Below are positions 28,989 to 37,534 of a stretch of DNA of 64,000 nucleotides, one piece after another (position 1 is the stretch's first letter; every line of letters begins with the position of its first letter). The notes under the pieces were generated by a model that did no database searches, had not been told where the DNA came from, and saw only the letters and a program-made list of their open reading frames with translations. Position numbers and translations under genes: made by a program. Origin of the DNA: Maridesulfovibrio zosterae DSM 11974 (lineage in GTDB: Bacteria; Desulfobacterota; Desulfovibrionia; Desulfovibrionales; Desulfovibrionaceae); NCBI RefSeq assembly GCF_000425265.1, contig NZ_KE384342.1:210803-274802 (forward strand). The letters are read 5' to 3'.

Positions 28989-29579
28989 ATGGTTAAGAGG
29001 ACGATTGCTGTTTTTATTGCAATGTTGGTGCTGTCAGTATCCGGTTTTGCTCAGGCTTCGCCATATTATTTAACTTTGGAAGGGACTGTTGGTGAGCATA
29101 TTCTTGATGCGGGGCGACTCGCAGCAGATGCTAATATCGGAGTCGGTGCTAAAGTAAAATATGTTGTAAAGATTGATGCAAGCAAGGTTGGAACTGTTAG
29201 TTTGCTTGGACGGCCTATGTATAAGTGGGGTTCCGTTTTTGGCTCCTTACATGCGGGTGTCCTTAGCGGAAAGGTAGAGATGGATGACAATTGGGTAGCA
29301 CCTGCTTATAGTGGTTTTTATGGTCAGACAGGTAATGAGAACTCTGTATTGTATATGTTGAATATGTATTCCAAACTGAATGATCTGGTTGTGGGGTCAA
29401 CGATTAATCAATTGTCAGAATATTCTTATAATCGACTGGGGCAGTTAACTAAGCTTACTATAGAGGATGTTACTGTTACAGATATCTCTAACGTTGCTCC
29501 AACCCCAATTCCTGCTGCCGCTGTTATTATGCTTGGTGGGCTTGGTCTGGTAGGATTTATTAAGCGCAGATTTGCTTAA
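28989..29579 (+). CDS. secreted protein with PEP-CTERM-like C-terminal sorting signal (copy 2)
   Basis: A 196-aa paralogue of the protein at 28109. The signal peptide again ends GFAQA and the mature protein begins SPYYLTLEGTVG. The C-terminal 34 residues (TDISNVAPTPIPAAAV and onward) are identical to copy 1, while the central part is clearly diverged. Each gene has its own promoter region and terminator, so they are not a simple operon. AGAGGGG precedes ATG 28989. The family shows no catalytic motif; a surface-anchored or exported structural role is the best guess. Confidence 0.75.
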   Translation: MVKRTIAVFIAMLVLSVSGFAQASPYYLTLEGTVGEHILDAGRLAADANIGVGAKVKYVVKIDASKVGTVSLLGRPMYKWGSVFGSLHAGVLSGKVEMDDNWVAPAYSGFYGQTGNENSVLYMLNMYSKLNDLVVGSTINQLSEYSYNRLGQLTKLTIEDVTVTDISNVAPTPIPAAAVIMLGGLGLVGFIKRRFA

Positions 29580-29593
29580 TTGGTTTAGCTGAC
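29475..29593 (+). repeat. 119-bp near-identical 3' block, unit 2
   Basis: Direct repeat of 28586-28704, offset 889 bases, one mismatch. Identity continues 14 bases past the stop codon and then breaks abruptly. Confidence 0.95.
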
Positions 29594-29621
29594 GTATTTG
29601 CGACAGATGAGAGGTTACAAT

Positions 29622-29661
29622 ATTTGAACCGGGGTCAGTCTTTTGCTGATTCCGGTTTTTT
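29622..29661 (+). terminator. rho-independent terminator after copy 2
   Basis: AACCGG and TCAG pair with CTGA and CCGGTT, with small internal mismatches, followed by a T run. Confidence 0.8.
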
Positions 29662-29775
29662 TGTTTCTAAAATTTATGCAAGGCACACTGTCACTTGTGG
29701 TAAGAGTTCAATTAGAATATGTTAATTGTCATAATTTAATGACTTAGAATGTAAAAATTTAAAAGGATTTTTATA

Positions 29776-30213
29776 ATGGCAAAAGACTATCGACCACGTA
29801 TGCATTCAGCCGAGCATATTTTGAATCAGGTTATGGTTAGGAAATTTGGTTGTGAGCGTTGTTTCAGTGCTCATATCAACAAGAAAAAGTCTAAGTGTGA
29901 CTATAGATTTGATCATGCTTTAACTGATCAGGAAGCTCTCGAAATTGAGCAGGGTGTAAATGATGTAATATCGTCAAATCTGGCGGTGACTGAACACGTA
30001 ATCAGTCTTGAAGATGCAGATAAACAGTTCAATCTTACTCGTTTACCTGAAGGTGTAGATAGTGTCAGAGTCATAAGTATTGGTGATTTTGATGCCTGTC
30101 CATGTATCGGTGAGCATGTAGATAATAGTAATGAAATCGGTGAGTTCAAGATGGTTTCGCATGGTTTTGAAGACGGTGTTTTGCGTATTCGCTATAAACT
30201 TATTTTATCCTAA
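29776..30213 (+). CDS. AlaX-like small alanyl-tRNA editing / ThrRS-AlaRS SAD-domain protein
   Basis: A 145-aa protein with the zinc site of the second additional domain of AlaRS/ThrRS: HSAEH near residues 11-15 and CIGEH (CxxxH) near 110. Stand-alone members (AlaX) deacylate Ser- or Gly-tRNA-Ala in the cytoplasm. The protein is at the short end of the family and lacks an N-terminal OB-like domain. It lies before glyA, which makes glycine from serine, a suggestive but unproven context. ATG 29776 follows AAAAGGA. Confidence 0.8.
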   Translation: MAKDYRPRMHSAEHILNQVMVRKFGCERCFSAHINKKKSKCDYRFDHALTDQEALEIEQGVNDVISSNLAVTEHVISLEDADKQFNLTRLPEGVDSVRVISIGDFDACPCIGEHVDNSNEIGEFKMVSHGFEDGVLRIRYKLILS

Positions 30214-30290
30214 ATATTACAATAGGGCTAAAAAACTGTTTACAGAGTTAAATTACGTTGATAATTATGTAACTGCATTTTGAACACACA

Positions 30291-30368
30291 TTCCGTGCAA
30301 CTGGCGATGTTATGTGGAATTAACCACAGGGAAACACGGAATTTTATATCCAGCCGCTCGCCTGGGCC
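30291..30368 (+). promoter_or_regulatory. ZTP riboswitch (pfl RNA) upstream of glyA
   Basis: The aptamer is recognisable from its conserved core: ACTGGCG (30300-30306), the GTGG-AATTAA-CCAC stem, AGGGAAACACGG closing the CCGTG stem, a short linker, and the terminal CCAG-CCGCT-CGCCTGGGC hairpin. These are the signature parts of the pfl/ZTP class, which senses ZMP/ZTP when 10-formyl-tetrahydrofolate is scarce. glyA feeds one-carbon units into folate, a known target of this class. Confidence 0.88.
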
Positions 30369-30388
30369 TCGTCTTTTTCAAGACGTGC

Positions 30389-30428
30389 ATCCTTTCCTCT
30401 TTTTACGAAAGAGGATCAATTTAAAGGA
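30389..30428 (+). promoter_or_regulatory. expression platform of the ZTP riboswitch
   Basis: CCTCTTT and AAAGAGG form a hairpin just upstream of glyA, and the adjoining CCTTT (near 30391-30395) can extend by pairing with AAAGG at 30424-30428, the ribosome binding site. No T tract is present, so control is probably at translation initiation. Confidence 0.6.
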
Positions 30429-30434
30429 GTGCCC

Positions 30435-31691
30435 ATGCAAGAATATCGCGACCTTCTCCAGAAAAATGATTCAGAAATTTTTAATGCTCTTTCAGGTGAG
30501 GAATCTCGTCAGAAAGCAGGTATTGAATTAATCCCATCTGAAAACTACACTTACCCCGAAGTTCTCTGTACCCTTGGCAGTATTTTTACGAACAAATATT
30601 CCGAAGGGTATCCCGGAAAACGTTATTACGGCGGCCAGCAGTTTACCGATACCATTGAAGAAATTGCCCGTGAGCGTGCTAAGCAGGTTTTCAGGTGTGA
30701 ACACGCTAATGTGCAGCCCCTTTCCGGTTCCCCTATGAACCAAGCGGTATATCTCGGTTTACTTGAGCCGGGGGATACTATTCTAGCCATGGACCTCTCT
30801 CACGGAGGTCATCTTACTCATGGTGCACCTGTGTCTTTCATGGGTAAGCTTTTCAATTTTATACGTTACAAAACAGATCCTGTTGACGGTTCTATCAATT
30901 TTGATGAATTGCGTAAAACGGCCCTTGAACATAAGCCGAAGATGATCCTTTGCGGTTATACCTCCTATCCCCGTGATCTGGATTATTCTAAATTCAAAGC
31001 TATTGCTGACGAAGTGGGAGCAATCACGATGACCGATGCTTCCCATTATGGCGGTCTCATCGCTGCCGATGTCATTCGCAATCCCTTTGATTTCGGTTTT
31101 GACGTGGTAACCACCACCTCCCACAAATCATTACGTGGTCCACGTGGAGGCATGATTCTTTGTAAGAAAGAATTTGCTTCCAAAATCGACAAGGCTGTCT
31201 TCCCCGGATTGCAGGGTGGTCCTCACATGAACACTATCGCAGGTATTGCGGTTACTCTCAAAAAAGCCGCTGAGTCTGAGTTTCATGAATACGGATTACA
31301 AGTGCTTAATAATGCCGGGACATTGGCTGATGAGTTGTTAAAATCCGGTGCATTCCTGATTACCGGAGGAACTGACAACCATATGATGGTTCTGGATACC
31401 GAGAAGAGTTTCGGCATAAATGGAAAAGTTGCTGAAGAGCTCTTGGACGCTGTTTCCATAACCACTAACAAGCAGATCATCCCCGATGACCCCAATCCTC
31501 CGCTAAAGCCCAGTGGAATCAGAATCGGAACACCCGCTGCCACTACTCGTGGGATGAAAGAGACCGACATGGTCAAACTTGCGGGCTGGATGACAAAGAT
31601 CCTCCAACACCCCGAAGATAAGGACTTGGCGATCCACACTAAGTCTGAAATCGAATCTTTCTGCTCAAGGTTTCCGGTTCCGGGAATCTAG
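30435..31691 (+). CDS. glyA: serine hydroxymethyltransferase
   Basis: A 418-aa PLP enzyme that interconverts serine and glycine while charging tetrahydrofolate with a one-carbon unit. The pyridoxal lysine lies in TTTSHKSLRGPRGG near residue 230; ENYTYPEVL, SEGYPGKRYYGG, GAPVSF and the C-terminal RIGTPAATTRG are family signatures. ATG 30435 is taken over GTG 30429 because AAAGGAG ends just before the GTG and is correctly spaced for the ATG. A ZTP riboswitch precedes it and two hairpins follow. Confidence 0.96.
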   Translation: MQEYRDLLQKNDSEIFNALSGEESRQKAGIELIPSENYTYPEVLCTLGSIFTNKYSEGYPGKRYYGGQQFTDTIEEIARERAKQVFRCEHANVQPLSGSPMNQAVYLGLLEPGDTILAMDLSHGGHLTHGAPVSFMGKLFNFIRYKTDPVDGSINFDELRKTALEHKPKMILCGYTSYPRDLDYSKFKAIADEVGAITMTDASHYGGLIAADVIRNPFDFGFDVVTTTSHKSLRGPRGGMILCKKEFASKIDKAVFPGLQGGPHMNTIAGIAVTLKKAAESEFHEYGLQVLNNAGTLADELLKSGAFLITGGTDNHMMVLDTEKSFGINGKVAEELLDAVSITTNKQIIPDDPNPPLKPSGIRIGTPAATTRGMKETDMVKLAGWMTKILQHPEDKDLAIHTKSEIESFCSRFPVPGI

Positions 31692-31711
31692 CCTAATCCT
31701 TCCTTCTCAAT

Positions 31712-31749
31712 TTGTTCGGGATTCTCAATTCAAACGAGAATCCCGAATA
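31712..31749. terminator. terminator after glyA
   Basis: TTCGGGATTCTC pairs with GAGAATCCCGAA, followed by an A/T-rich stretch; functional in both directions. Confidence 0.82.
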
Positions 31750-31760
31750 AAAATTTTCAA

Positions 31761-31834
31761 TGCCGGACTGACTAGAAATGAATATCAATTGTCTTGTGGT
31801 AAAGCTTGATTTTCAGTCAGTCCGGCAAATTTTT
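31761..31834. terminator. large-loop terminator between glyA and the PAP2 gene
   Basis: TGCCGGACTGACT (31761-31773) pairs with AGTCAGTCCGGCA (31815-31827), a perfect 13-bp stem with an unusually long loop of 41 bases, followed by a T run. Confidence 0.7.
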
Positions 31835-31843
31835 TGCAAGTCT

Positions 31844-32443
31844 TTAAACCTGAAGTTTTTCAGGTAATTTCCATTTTAAATAGTATTCCCAAAATAGCCA
31901 TAGAGAAATTGCTACACATGCCCCAAGGGCCCACCCTGCCATAATATCTGTCGGAAAGTGCTTTCCAAGATATAGGCGGGAATAGCCAACTGATATGGGC
32001 AGAAAAAGCATCCAAGGTCTGAGTTTTCTGAAGAAAAACATCAGCATGACAGCAAATGCCATGGAGTTCGAGGCATGAGCAGATGGATATGAGTTACCGC
32101 GTTCCTTGCTTTGTTTAAAATCAAGCGCTCGCCTTTGCCATTTACCGTCTTCATGATGGTAAGTGAGTGGAATTGAGTTTAGCGGTCGGACTCTGCCTAT
32201 GGATTTTTTAATAACATTGGTGGATATGTCTGCAATCCCCATAGAAGCGATCACCAGCAAAATTATGACCATGAATTTTAAGCCTTTCTTGTACACGCCA
32301 AGCAGGGTGACAATTGTTATGACAGCCCAAAGTAAAGTTGCTGATGATAGTATGGGCATAATAATATCCATCCAGTGTTTCCTGAAAACCTGGTTGGCCA
32401 GTATAAAAATTTGCATATCCAGATGCTGAGTCATAAACGGCAT
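31844..32443 (-). CDS. PAP2-family membrane phosphatase
   Basis: A 199-aa integral membrane phosphatase. All three PAP2 motifs are present: KKSIGRVRP near residue 70, SYPSAHASN near 115 and SRLYLGKHFPTD near 155, with five or so membrane helices. Likely substrates are undecaprenyl-pyrophosphate or lipid phosphates at the outer face of the inner membrane; the short form resembles BcrC/PgpB-like proteins. It converges with glyA. Confidence 0.88.
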   Translation of the reverse strand: MPFMTQHLDMQIFILANQVFRKHWMDIIMPILSSATLLWAVITIVTLLGVYKKGLKFMVIILLVIASMGIADISTNVIKKSIGRVRPLNSIPLTYHHEDGKWQRRALDFKQSKERGNSYPSAHASNSMAFAVMLMFFFRKLRPWMLFLPISVGYSRLYLGKHFPTDIMAGWALGACVAISLWLFWEYYLKWKLPEKLQV

Positions 32444-32684
32444 GGTCTCTCCTGAACAGGGAATAGCAAAATAGCATTATTTGGTATTCCAAGTGAATAT
32501 TGATTCAGTAAAAAAGCATTAGTTTCGTTTCTCTTGGCAAGTCGGCACTTTCAGTCTAACATCACCGCCCGTTACCAGATTACAATACTTGCTGCTTCAG
32601 TTTGCGAGTATCAATATAAATTATGTCGGGCAAGGATATTTGCTTTGTCGACATCACTTAATGGACACTGCGCCGAAGTATTTT

Positions 32685-33794
32685 ATGAAAAAGATAGCTA
32701 TCATCCTTCCCCGTTTCAGTCGTTATGGTGGGGTTGAGCGTTTTGGATACAATTTGAGCGCGGCTCTTGCCTCCGCTGGATACAAAGTTGACTTTATCTG
32801 TTCACGCGCTGAGGAAGAAGCTCCGCAGGGTGTGCAAATTATAAACGTCGGCCGTTATGGGGTATGCCGTGCCGGAAAGTTATTGTGGTTTGTTCTTGCA
32901 GCAGAAAAACAACGCAAAAAGGGCAAGTATGATCTTAGTATAAGTCTTGGCAAATCGCTTAATCAGGATATTTTGCGCATTGGCGGTGGACCTCTCCAGT
33001 CTTTTTGGCGTCTTTCACAAAAAGCTTGGCCTGCTGGATTTGGGCGATCTTTTAAAATGTTCCGTAGGCATACAGCTATGGTTAATTTACTGATAAGGTA
33101 CATTGAACGGCGCCAATCTTTATCTCCATGCCATATCGTTTGTGTGTCACACAGGGTGAAAGAATGGATGCTTGAGTCTCATCCAGAACTCGCAGGGCGT
33201 AAGATTGATGTGGTATACAATAAACCGGATCTTTCGTTGTTTAGCCCACCGGAGGCAAGCATGAGGGACGCAAGCAGAGCTGAATACCATCTTAAAAATG
33301 ACGACATTCTTATCTCCACAGCAACAACAAATTTTGCATTAAAGGGTGTTTCTTCATTAATTAAGGCTATTGCACAGCTTCCTTCAAATTATCATCTGCA
33401 TATTGCCGGTGGCCGCAATCCATCTAAATATATTAAACTGGCCGAGCAGTATAAAGTTGTAGAGCGTGTCCAATTTTTAGGCAAAGTAACTGACATGCCG
33501 GAATTTTATGGAAGATCAGATATTTTCGTCCTTCCATCTTTTTATGATGCTTGTTCCAATTCTGTTCTTGAAGCTCTGGCATGTGGCCTACCTGTAATAA
33601 GTTCCAGAGATAACGGGAGCAGTTATTTTCTGCCTACTGAACAGATCATTGATGATCCATCAGATTACATGGCACTAAAAGATGTCATTTTAAAAACATC
33701 CGAACAAAAAAGCACTGAACAATTTGTATGGCCCGAAGACATAGTTTGTGGGATTGAGCCATATTTAAAATTGGTGGAAGACCGTTTAAAGTAG
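32685..33794 (+). CDS. glycosyltransferase family 4
   Basis: A GT-B glycosyltransferase of about 369 aa. MKKIAIILPRFSRYGGVERFGYNLSAAL gives the GT4 N-terminal Rossmann fold with GGxER; the C-terminal half has ISTATTNFALKGVSSLIKAI, FLGKVTDMPEFYGRSDIFVLPSFYDACSNSVLEALACGLPVI, the retaining E-x7-E region. The frame is open back to 32589, but the sequence before ATG 32685 is not GT-like. The ribosome binding site is weak for either choice. The pattern is WaaG-like, so a lipopolysaccharide-core role is possible. Confidence 0.85.
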   Translation: MKKIAIILPRFSRYGGVERFGYNLSAALASAGYKVDFICSRAEEEAPQGVQIINVGRYGVCRAGKLLWFVLAAEKQRKKGKYDLSISLGKSLNQDILRIGGGPLQSFWRLSQKAWPAGFGRSFKMFRRHTAMVNLLIRYIERRQSLSPCHIVCVSHRVKEWMLESHPELAGRKIDVVYNKPDLSLFSPPEASMRDASRAEYHLKNDDILISTATTNFALKGVSSLIKAIAQLPSNYHLHIAGGRNPSKYIKLAEQYKVVERVQFLGKVTDMPEFYGRSDIFVLPSFYDACSNSVLEALACGLPVISSRDNGSSYFLPTEQIIDDPSDYMALKDVILKTSEQKSTEQFVWPEDIVCGIEPYLKLVEDRLK

Positions 33795-33939
33795 TATCCA
33801 TAAATCTATTTGGGAATCAAATGAGCCTTTCAAATGAGGTTCTGACATTATTTTTTATTAATCGAATTTTATTGTAAAAGTGAAAGTTGGGTTGTTAGCT
33901 GGTTAAGCCAATATTATTGAATTGGTTCAGTAAAAATAA

Positions 33940-33977
33940 AAGTTCGGCGAAGTTGATATATCAATTTCGCCGAACTT
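33940..33977. terminator. palindromic bidirectional terminator
   Basis: AAGTTCGGCGAA pairs with TTCGCCGAACTT, and the loop TTGATATATCAA is itself palindromic. It separates the convergent GT4 and hisF genes. The rest of the 264-base gap is empty. Confidence 0.85.
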
Positions 33978-34058
33978 ATTTACTAAAAGCTTTCAGACTT
34001 GTTAAATCTTGTTAGAAAGATATTTTAATTCGTCTGCGTAATTTATTACCTAGTCTTG

Positions 34059-34838
34059 CTACCAGCTGTTGCGTGTGCGTACACCTTTGGATTCCATATA
34101 TTCTTTAATCTGGGGAATAGTGTATTCTCCATAGTGAACAATGGATGCTATAAGTGCTGCTGTCGCGCGTCCTTCGGTTACAGCGTCTACCATATGCTGT
34201 GGATGCCCTGCGCCACCAGAAGCGATAACCGGTACACCTACGTTCTCGGCAATCAGTCTGGTCAGCTCAAGATCATAACCGTCTTTAGTACCGTCTGCGT
34301 CAATAGAATTGAGGCAGATTTCTCCGGCACCTAAAGCTTCACAGGTTTTGGCCCACTCCAGAGCATCGATGCCCATAAACTTGCGTCCACCATTGATAAC
34401 TATTTCAAATCCCGAAGGTATCAGTTCAGACTTTTCAACACGCTTTACGTCCATACCCAGAACAATACATTGAGAGCCGAAAGCTGCTGCTCCTTCACTG
34501 ATTATGTCTGGATTTTTAACTGCGCCTGAGTTTACAGAAACTTTTTCAGCTCCGGCAAGAAGTACTGCACGCATATCTTCAACTGTGTTGATTCCTCCAC
34601 CAACAGAGAAGGGGATGAATATTTCAGAAGCAACGCGTTCTACAACATCAAGGAAAATACCTCGACCCTCAGATGAAGCTGTGATGTCATAAAAGACGAT
34701 TTCATCAGCACCTTGTTCATAATAGAGTTTTGCGGTTTCGACTGGGTCGCCTATGTCAATGTTATCTTTGAATTTCACTCCTTTGGTAAGGACTCCGTTC
34801 CTCACATCTAAGCAAGGGATAATTCTTTTACTAAGCAC
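34059..34838 (-). CDS. hisF: imidazole glycerol phosphate synthase, cyclase subunit
   Basis: A 259-aa TIM-barrel cyclase of histidine biosynthesis. [22 protein letters not shown] at the start carries the catalytic Asp of [19 protein letters not shown] and [16 protein letters not shown] loops follow. I choose GTG 34838, which has AAGGAGG 6 bases upstream and yields the canonical start; the upstream ATG at 34862 would insert eight foreign residues. The start overlaps the hisH stop (GTGCTTAG), so synthesis of the two subunits is coupled. Confidence 0.95.
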   Translation of the reverse strand: MLSKRIIPCLDVRNGVLTKGVKFKDNIDIGDPVETAKLYYEQGADEIVFYDITASSEGRGIFLDVVERVASEIFIPFSVGGGINTVEDMRAVLLAGAEKVSVNSGAVKNPDIISEGAAAFGSQCIVLGMDVKRVEKSELIPSGFEIVINGGRKFMGIDALEWAKTCEALGAGEICLNSIDADGTKDGYDLELTRLIAENVGVPVIASGGAGHPQHMVDAVTEGRATAALIASIVHYGEYTIPQIKEYMESKGVRTRNSW

Positions 34839-35469
34839 CGGAAACCTCCTTACAGTATTCATAGAAGTTGGAAATAAATTTCAGGCCGGGATTACCACTC
34901 TTTTCAGGGTGGAATTGAACAGCCCAGAGGCCGTCACGCCCGTGGAGAGAGCAGAATGGGCGGCCATATGTGGTTTCACCTATGATGTATTGTTCTTCTG
35001 GAGCAGGATAGTAACTGTGAACAAAATAAAAATGTGCTTCCGGGTCAATACCTTTGAAAAGGACACAGTCCTTTTTGAGTTCAATCTGATTCCAACCCAT
35101 GTGAGGAACACGAATAGGTACACCTTCATAGTCTTCCCATGAAGGATTGAAAAGACGGCATTCGCCAGGAATCACTGATAATGCCTTTGTATCATTTTCT
35201 TCACTGTAGTCTAGAAGGATCTGACATCCGACACAGATACCGAGCAACGGTTTTTTTTGAAGAATGAGTTCTTTGAGCAGTTCGTCCAGTCCGCCGGATG
35301 TTAGTTCATCCATGGCCTGTCCTGCTGCACCGACACCAGGAAAGATGATACCTGTCGCATTTGCGAGTTTTTCTTTGTCCGCAGTGATTTCGTTAGGAAT
35401 TCCAAGTTTATTCAACGCGCGTTGAACACTAGTCTGATTTCCGGCCTTATAGTCAAGAATAGCCAGCAT
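34831..35469 (-). CDS. hisH: imidazole glycerol phosphate synthase, glutamine amidotransferase subunit
   Basis: A 212-aa class I amidotransferase that supplies ammonia to HisF. The catalytic triad is visible: Cys79 in GICVGCQ, His187 and Glu189 in [11 protein letters not shown] 35469 is chosen because AAGGGGG precedes it and [15 protein letters not shown] is the family start; the frame is open to 35565 without similarity. hisH-hisF form a two-gene unit here, away from any other his gene in the window. Confidence 0.95.
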   Translation of the reverse strand: MLAILDYKAGNQTSVQRALNKLGIPNEITADKEKLANATGIIFPGVGAAGQAMDELTSGGLDELLKELILQKKPLLGICVGCQILLDYSEENDTKALSVIPGECRLFNPSWEDYEGVPIRVPHMGWNQIELKKDCVLFKGIDPEAHFYFVHSYYPAPEEQYIIGETTYGRPFCSLHGRDGLWAVQFHPEKSGNPGLKFISNFYEYCKEVSGA

Positions 35470-35704
35470 GAGAAGGGCCCCCTTAAGGTTTATAATACTT
35501 GTTGAACCGCAGAACTTGTATCTGGAATGAGGGTATTTATTTCGGGAGGCAGGGTAGCTTCCCAAAGAACGGCTGCCGAAATGGCAGATTTTTACGGTTC
35601 TGATCTATCTATAGGGGCTAGTAAAAAAATCGAAGGAAAACAAGAGAAAATGTAGAAACAATAGGTTTTTATTTTTTTTTAAATCAGTATGAAGCCGAAA
35701 ACAG

Positions 35705-36514
35705 CTATTTTGCCATGATCCGCAGGTATAAATCGCCTTTAAAAGGTCCAAGTTTTCTACCTTGCCCTTTGAGTCTGATAGCTCGCCCGATTATGAAGTC
35801 ACGCGGCAGGGTAATTTCGAGCGTTTTTGACTTCTTGCGAAGGCCCTGTTGAATTGTAATGCGAATATTTCGTCCGGGGTGCAGCGCCTGTGCAGGAAAA
35901 TAAACAGTCTGTTCATCATCCATCTGCCCTTTTACCCATGACTTTATTCCTTCGGTAAATCCGGATGAAACATCCACCGAAGTGCTTTTATCACCCCAGC
36001 TTAGGTTTAGTTTACGGTCCTGCATGGGGGCAGAAGGTTTTTTGAAAGGTTTGTCTTTGCTTATCTGGCTATAAATATCTTCAAAAACCTGTCTGGCAAA
36101 AGGGTCATTGAGGATATCTTTTAATACGTCTTCTTCTTTCTGGAAAAAATAGCGACTTTGCTGGGCTCTTGCTGAATCTGCTTTGCTTGCTTCACTTCGG
36201 GCTTTTGACTGTTGTTTCTGGTAAGCTTTAGCTCCGTCAGATGCTGTCTTGCGATCTGTCTGGGGTTTTGAAGCTGTATTCCGGCTGGTGTAAGATTTTT
36301 GACCGGCAGAAGTTTTTCTGCCGGACGTATTATTCATGACGTTTTTGAGAAAGACATAAGCTTCATTAAGCTCACGAAATTTTTGAGCAGCATCAGGGCT
36401 GGGGTTTAAATCCGGGTGCATACTGAAGGCCAGCTTACGGAAAGAACGTTTAATGTCTCCTTCTGTTGCATCGCTTCCAACTTTTAAAATGCTCTGTGCT
36501 TGTCTGGTATTCAT
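35705..36514 (-). CDS. DnaJ-domain protein, CbpA-like without zinc centre
   Basis: A 269-aa J-domain protein. Residues 1-65 hold the J domain with the HPD motif (SMHPDLNPS). A low-complexity Ser/Lys/Ala-rich linker spans about 65-130, and the C-terminal part resembles the DnaJ C-terminal substrate-binding fold in reduced form (GRNIRITIQQGL, ITLPRDFIIGRAIRLKGQGRK). No CxxCxGxG repeats. It is the last of a three-gene operon with a six-base gap after the YkgJ gene. It should stimulate a DnaK ATPase; its clients are unknown. Confidence 0.85.
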   Translation of the reverse strand: MNTRQAQSILKVGSDATEGDIKRSFRKLAFSMHPDLNPSPDAAQKFRELNEAYVFLKNVMNNTSGRKTSAGQKSYTSRNTASKPQTDRKTASDGAKAYQKQQSKARSEASKADSARAQQSRYFFQKEEDVLKDILNDPFARQVFEDIYSQISKDKPFKKPSAPMQDRKLNLSWGDKSTSVDVSSGFTEGIKSWVKGQMDDEQTVYFPAQALHPGRNIRITIQQGLRKKSKTLEITLPRDFIIGRAIRLKGQGRKLGPFKGDLYLRIMAK

Positions 36515-36520
36515 CGTGTA

Positions 36521-36958
36521 TTAGTCGTCTTCAGTAATGAGTGCATTTGGGGCTACATCAGGGTCGTGCTGGCGGAGTCCTTCAGATTTTATATATTCTT
36601 TGCCTTGTATTACAAACTGCGCATGTCCAGCTTCTTTATTTACGCCTGGGCAGTATTCCTGAATCATTTCCCAGCTGATTTCATCGATGAGATTTCCACG
36701 GAAAAAAGGCCACGCCCGGCATATGTCAGGCCGGCCTGGGTGTATACCGCAGCCTTCGTTAAAGAATACGCAATATCCATTTTCTTTGGATTGAAGCCGG
36801 ATTTTTCCATTAACAGTTTCACTGAACTTATTTACCATTTCATCTTCGGATATCCCGAGGAACTCTGCGAGTCTTTTTCTATCCTTGGCAGTCATGATAA
36901 TCCCGCCTTCACCCTGGCAGCAATGGCCGCACATTCGGCATTCAAAAGCTTGAGTCAT
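36521..36958 (-). CDS. YkgJ-family cysteine-cluster protein
   Basis: A 145-aa protein of the YkgJ/CxxCxxCC family (putative zinc- or iron-chelating domain). CRMCGHCCQGEGG near residue 7 supplies the CxxCxxCC motif, with further cysteines in CVFFNEGCGIHPGRPDICRAWPFF. Family function is not established. The start shares a base with the stop of the upstream CoA-binding gene (TAATG). Confidence 0.87.
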   Translation of the reverse strand: MTQAFECRMCGHCCQGEGGIIMTAKDRKRLAEFLGISEDEMVNKFSETVNGKIRLQSKENGYCVFFNEGCGIHPGRPDICRAWPFFRGNLIDEISWEMIQEYCPGVNKEAGHAQFVIQGKEYIKSEGLRQHDPDVAPNALITEDD

Positions 36959-37380
36959 TATTCTTTGCCTACTAAATTTTTATGGTCAATCATTAAACAC
37001 CTGTCTTCTATGACGGTGATGTCTTTACCGGATAACATCGCACGTGATTCAGGACTTGATATACCTTGCTGCATCCAGAAAACTTTTGGCAGTTCTTTAA
37101 GATTTAAACATTCATCTGCATGAAACGGGCAGAAATTTGCTGCTCTGAATAAATCTAAAAGATCAATTGGCTCTGGAATATCCAGAATAGATTTATATGT
37201 TTTAAGTCCCCATACATTTTCTCTTTTAGGATGGACAGGAATAACTTTAAAGCCTGCATCAATAAGATAGCGGCCAACTCGATCAACAGGTCGCCCCGGT
37301 TTATCAACTGCACCGATTACGGCTATCACCTTGACCTCATTAAGAAGTGAGGCTAGTTTTTTTTCGTCTAATAGCAGCAT
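36958..37380 (-). CDS. CoA-binding (YccU-like) protein
   Basis: A 140-aa single-domain Rossmann protein of the CoA_binding_2 family. VIAVIGAVDKPGRPVDRVGRYLIDAGFKVIPVHP holds the glycine-rich nucleotide loop; VFWMQQGISSPES and VIEDRCLMIDH are conserved in YccU-like proteins. No catalytic domain is attached. First gene of the three-gene CoA-binding/YkgJ/DnaJ operon. Confidence 0.87.
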   Translation of the reverse strand: MLLLDEKKLASLLNEVKVIAVIGAVDKPGRPVDRVGRYLIDAGFKVIPVHPKRENVWGLKTYKSILDIPEPIDLLDLFRAANFCPFHADECLNLKELPKVFWMQQGISSPESRAMLSGKDITVIEDRCLMIDHKNLVGKE

Positions 37381-37534
37381 AATTTGTTCTCCACGGGCAA
37401 TTTAAGTTTATGCACGTTACAGCAAAGCCTGATTACTTGCAAAGTTCTCTTTCCACATGATTAAAAGAGGTCTTGTCTTATTTTCTTGAAGATCCATAAT
37501 ATTTATAATTTACAATTTCAGGAGTTTATTCCCG

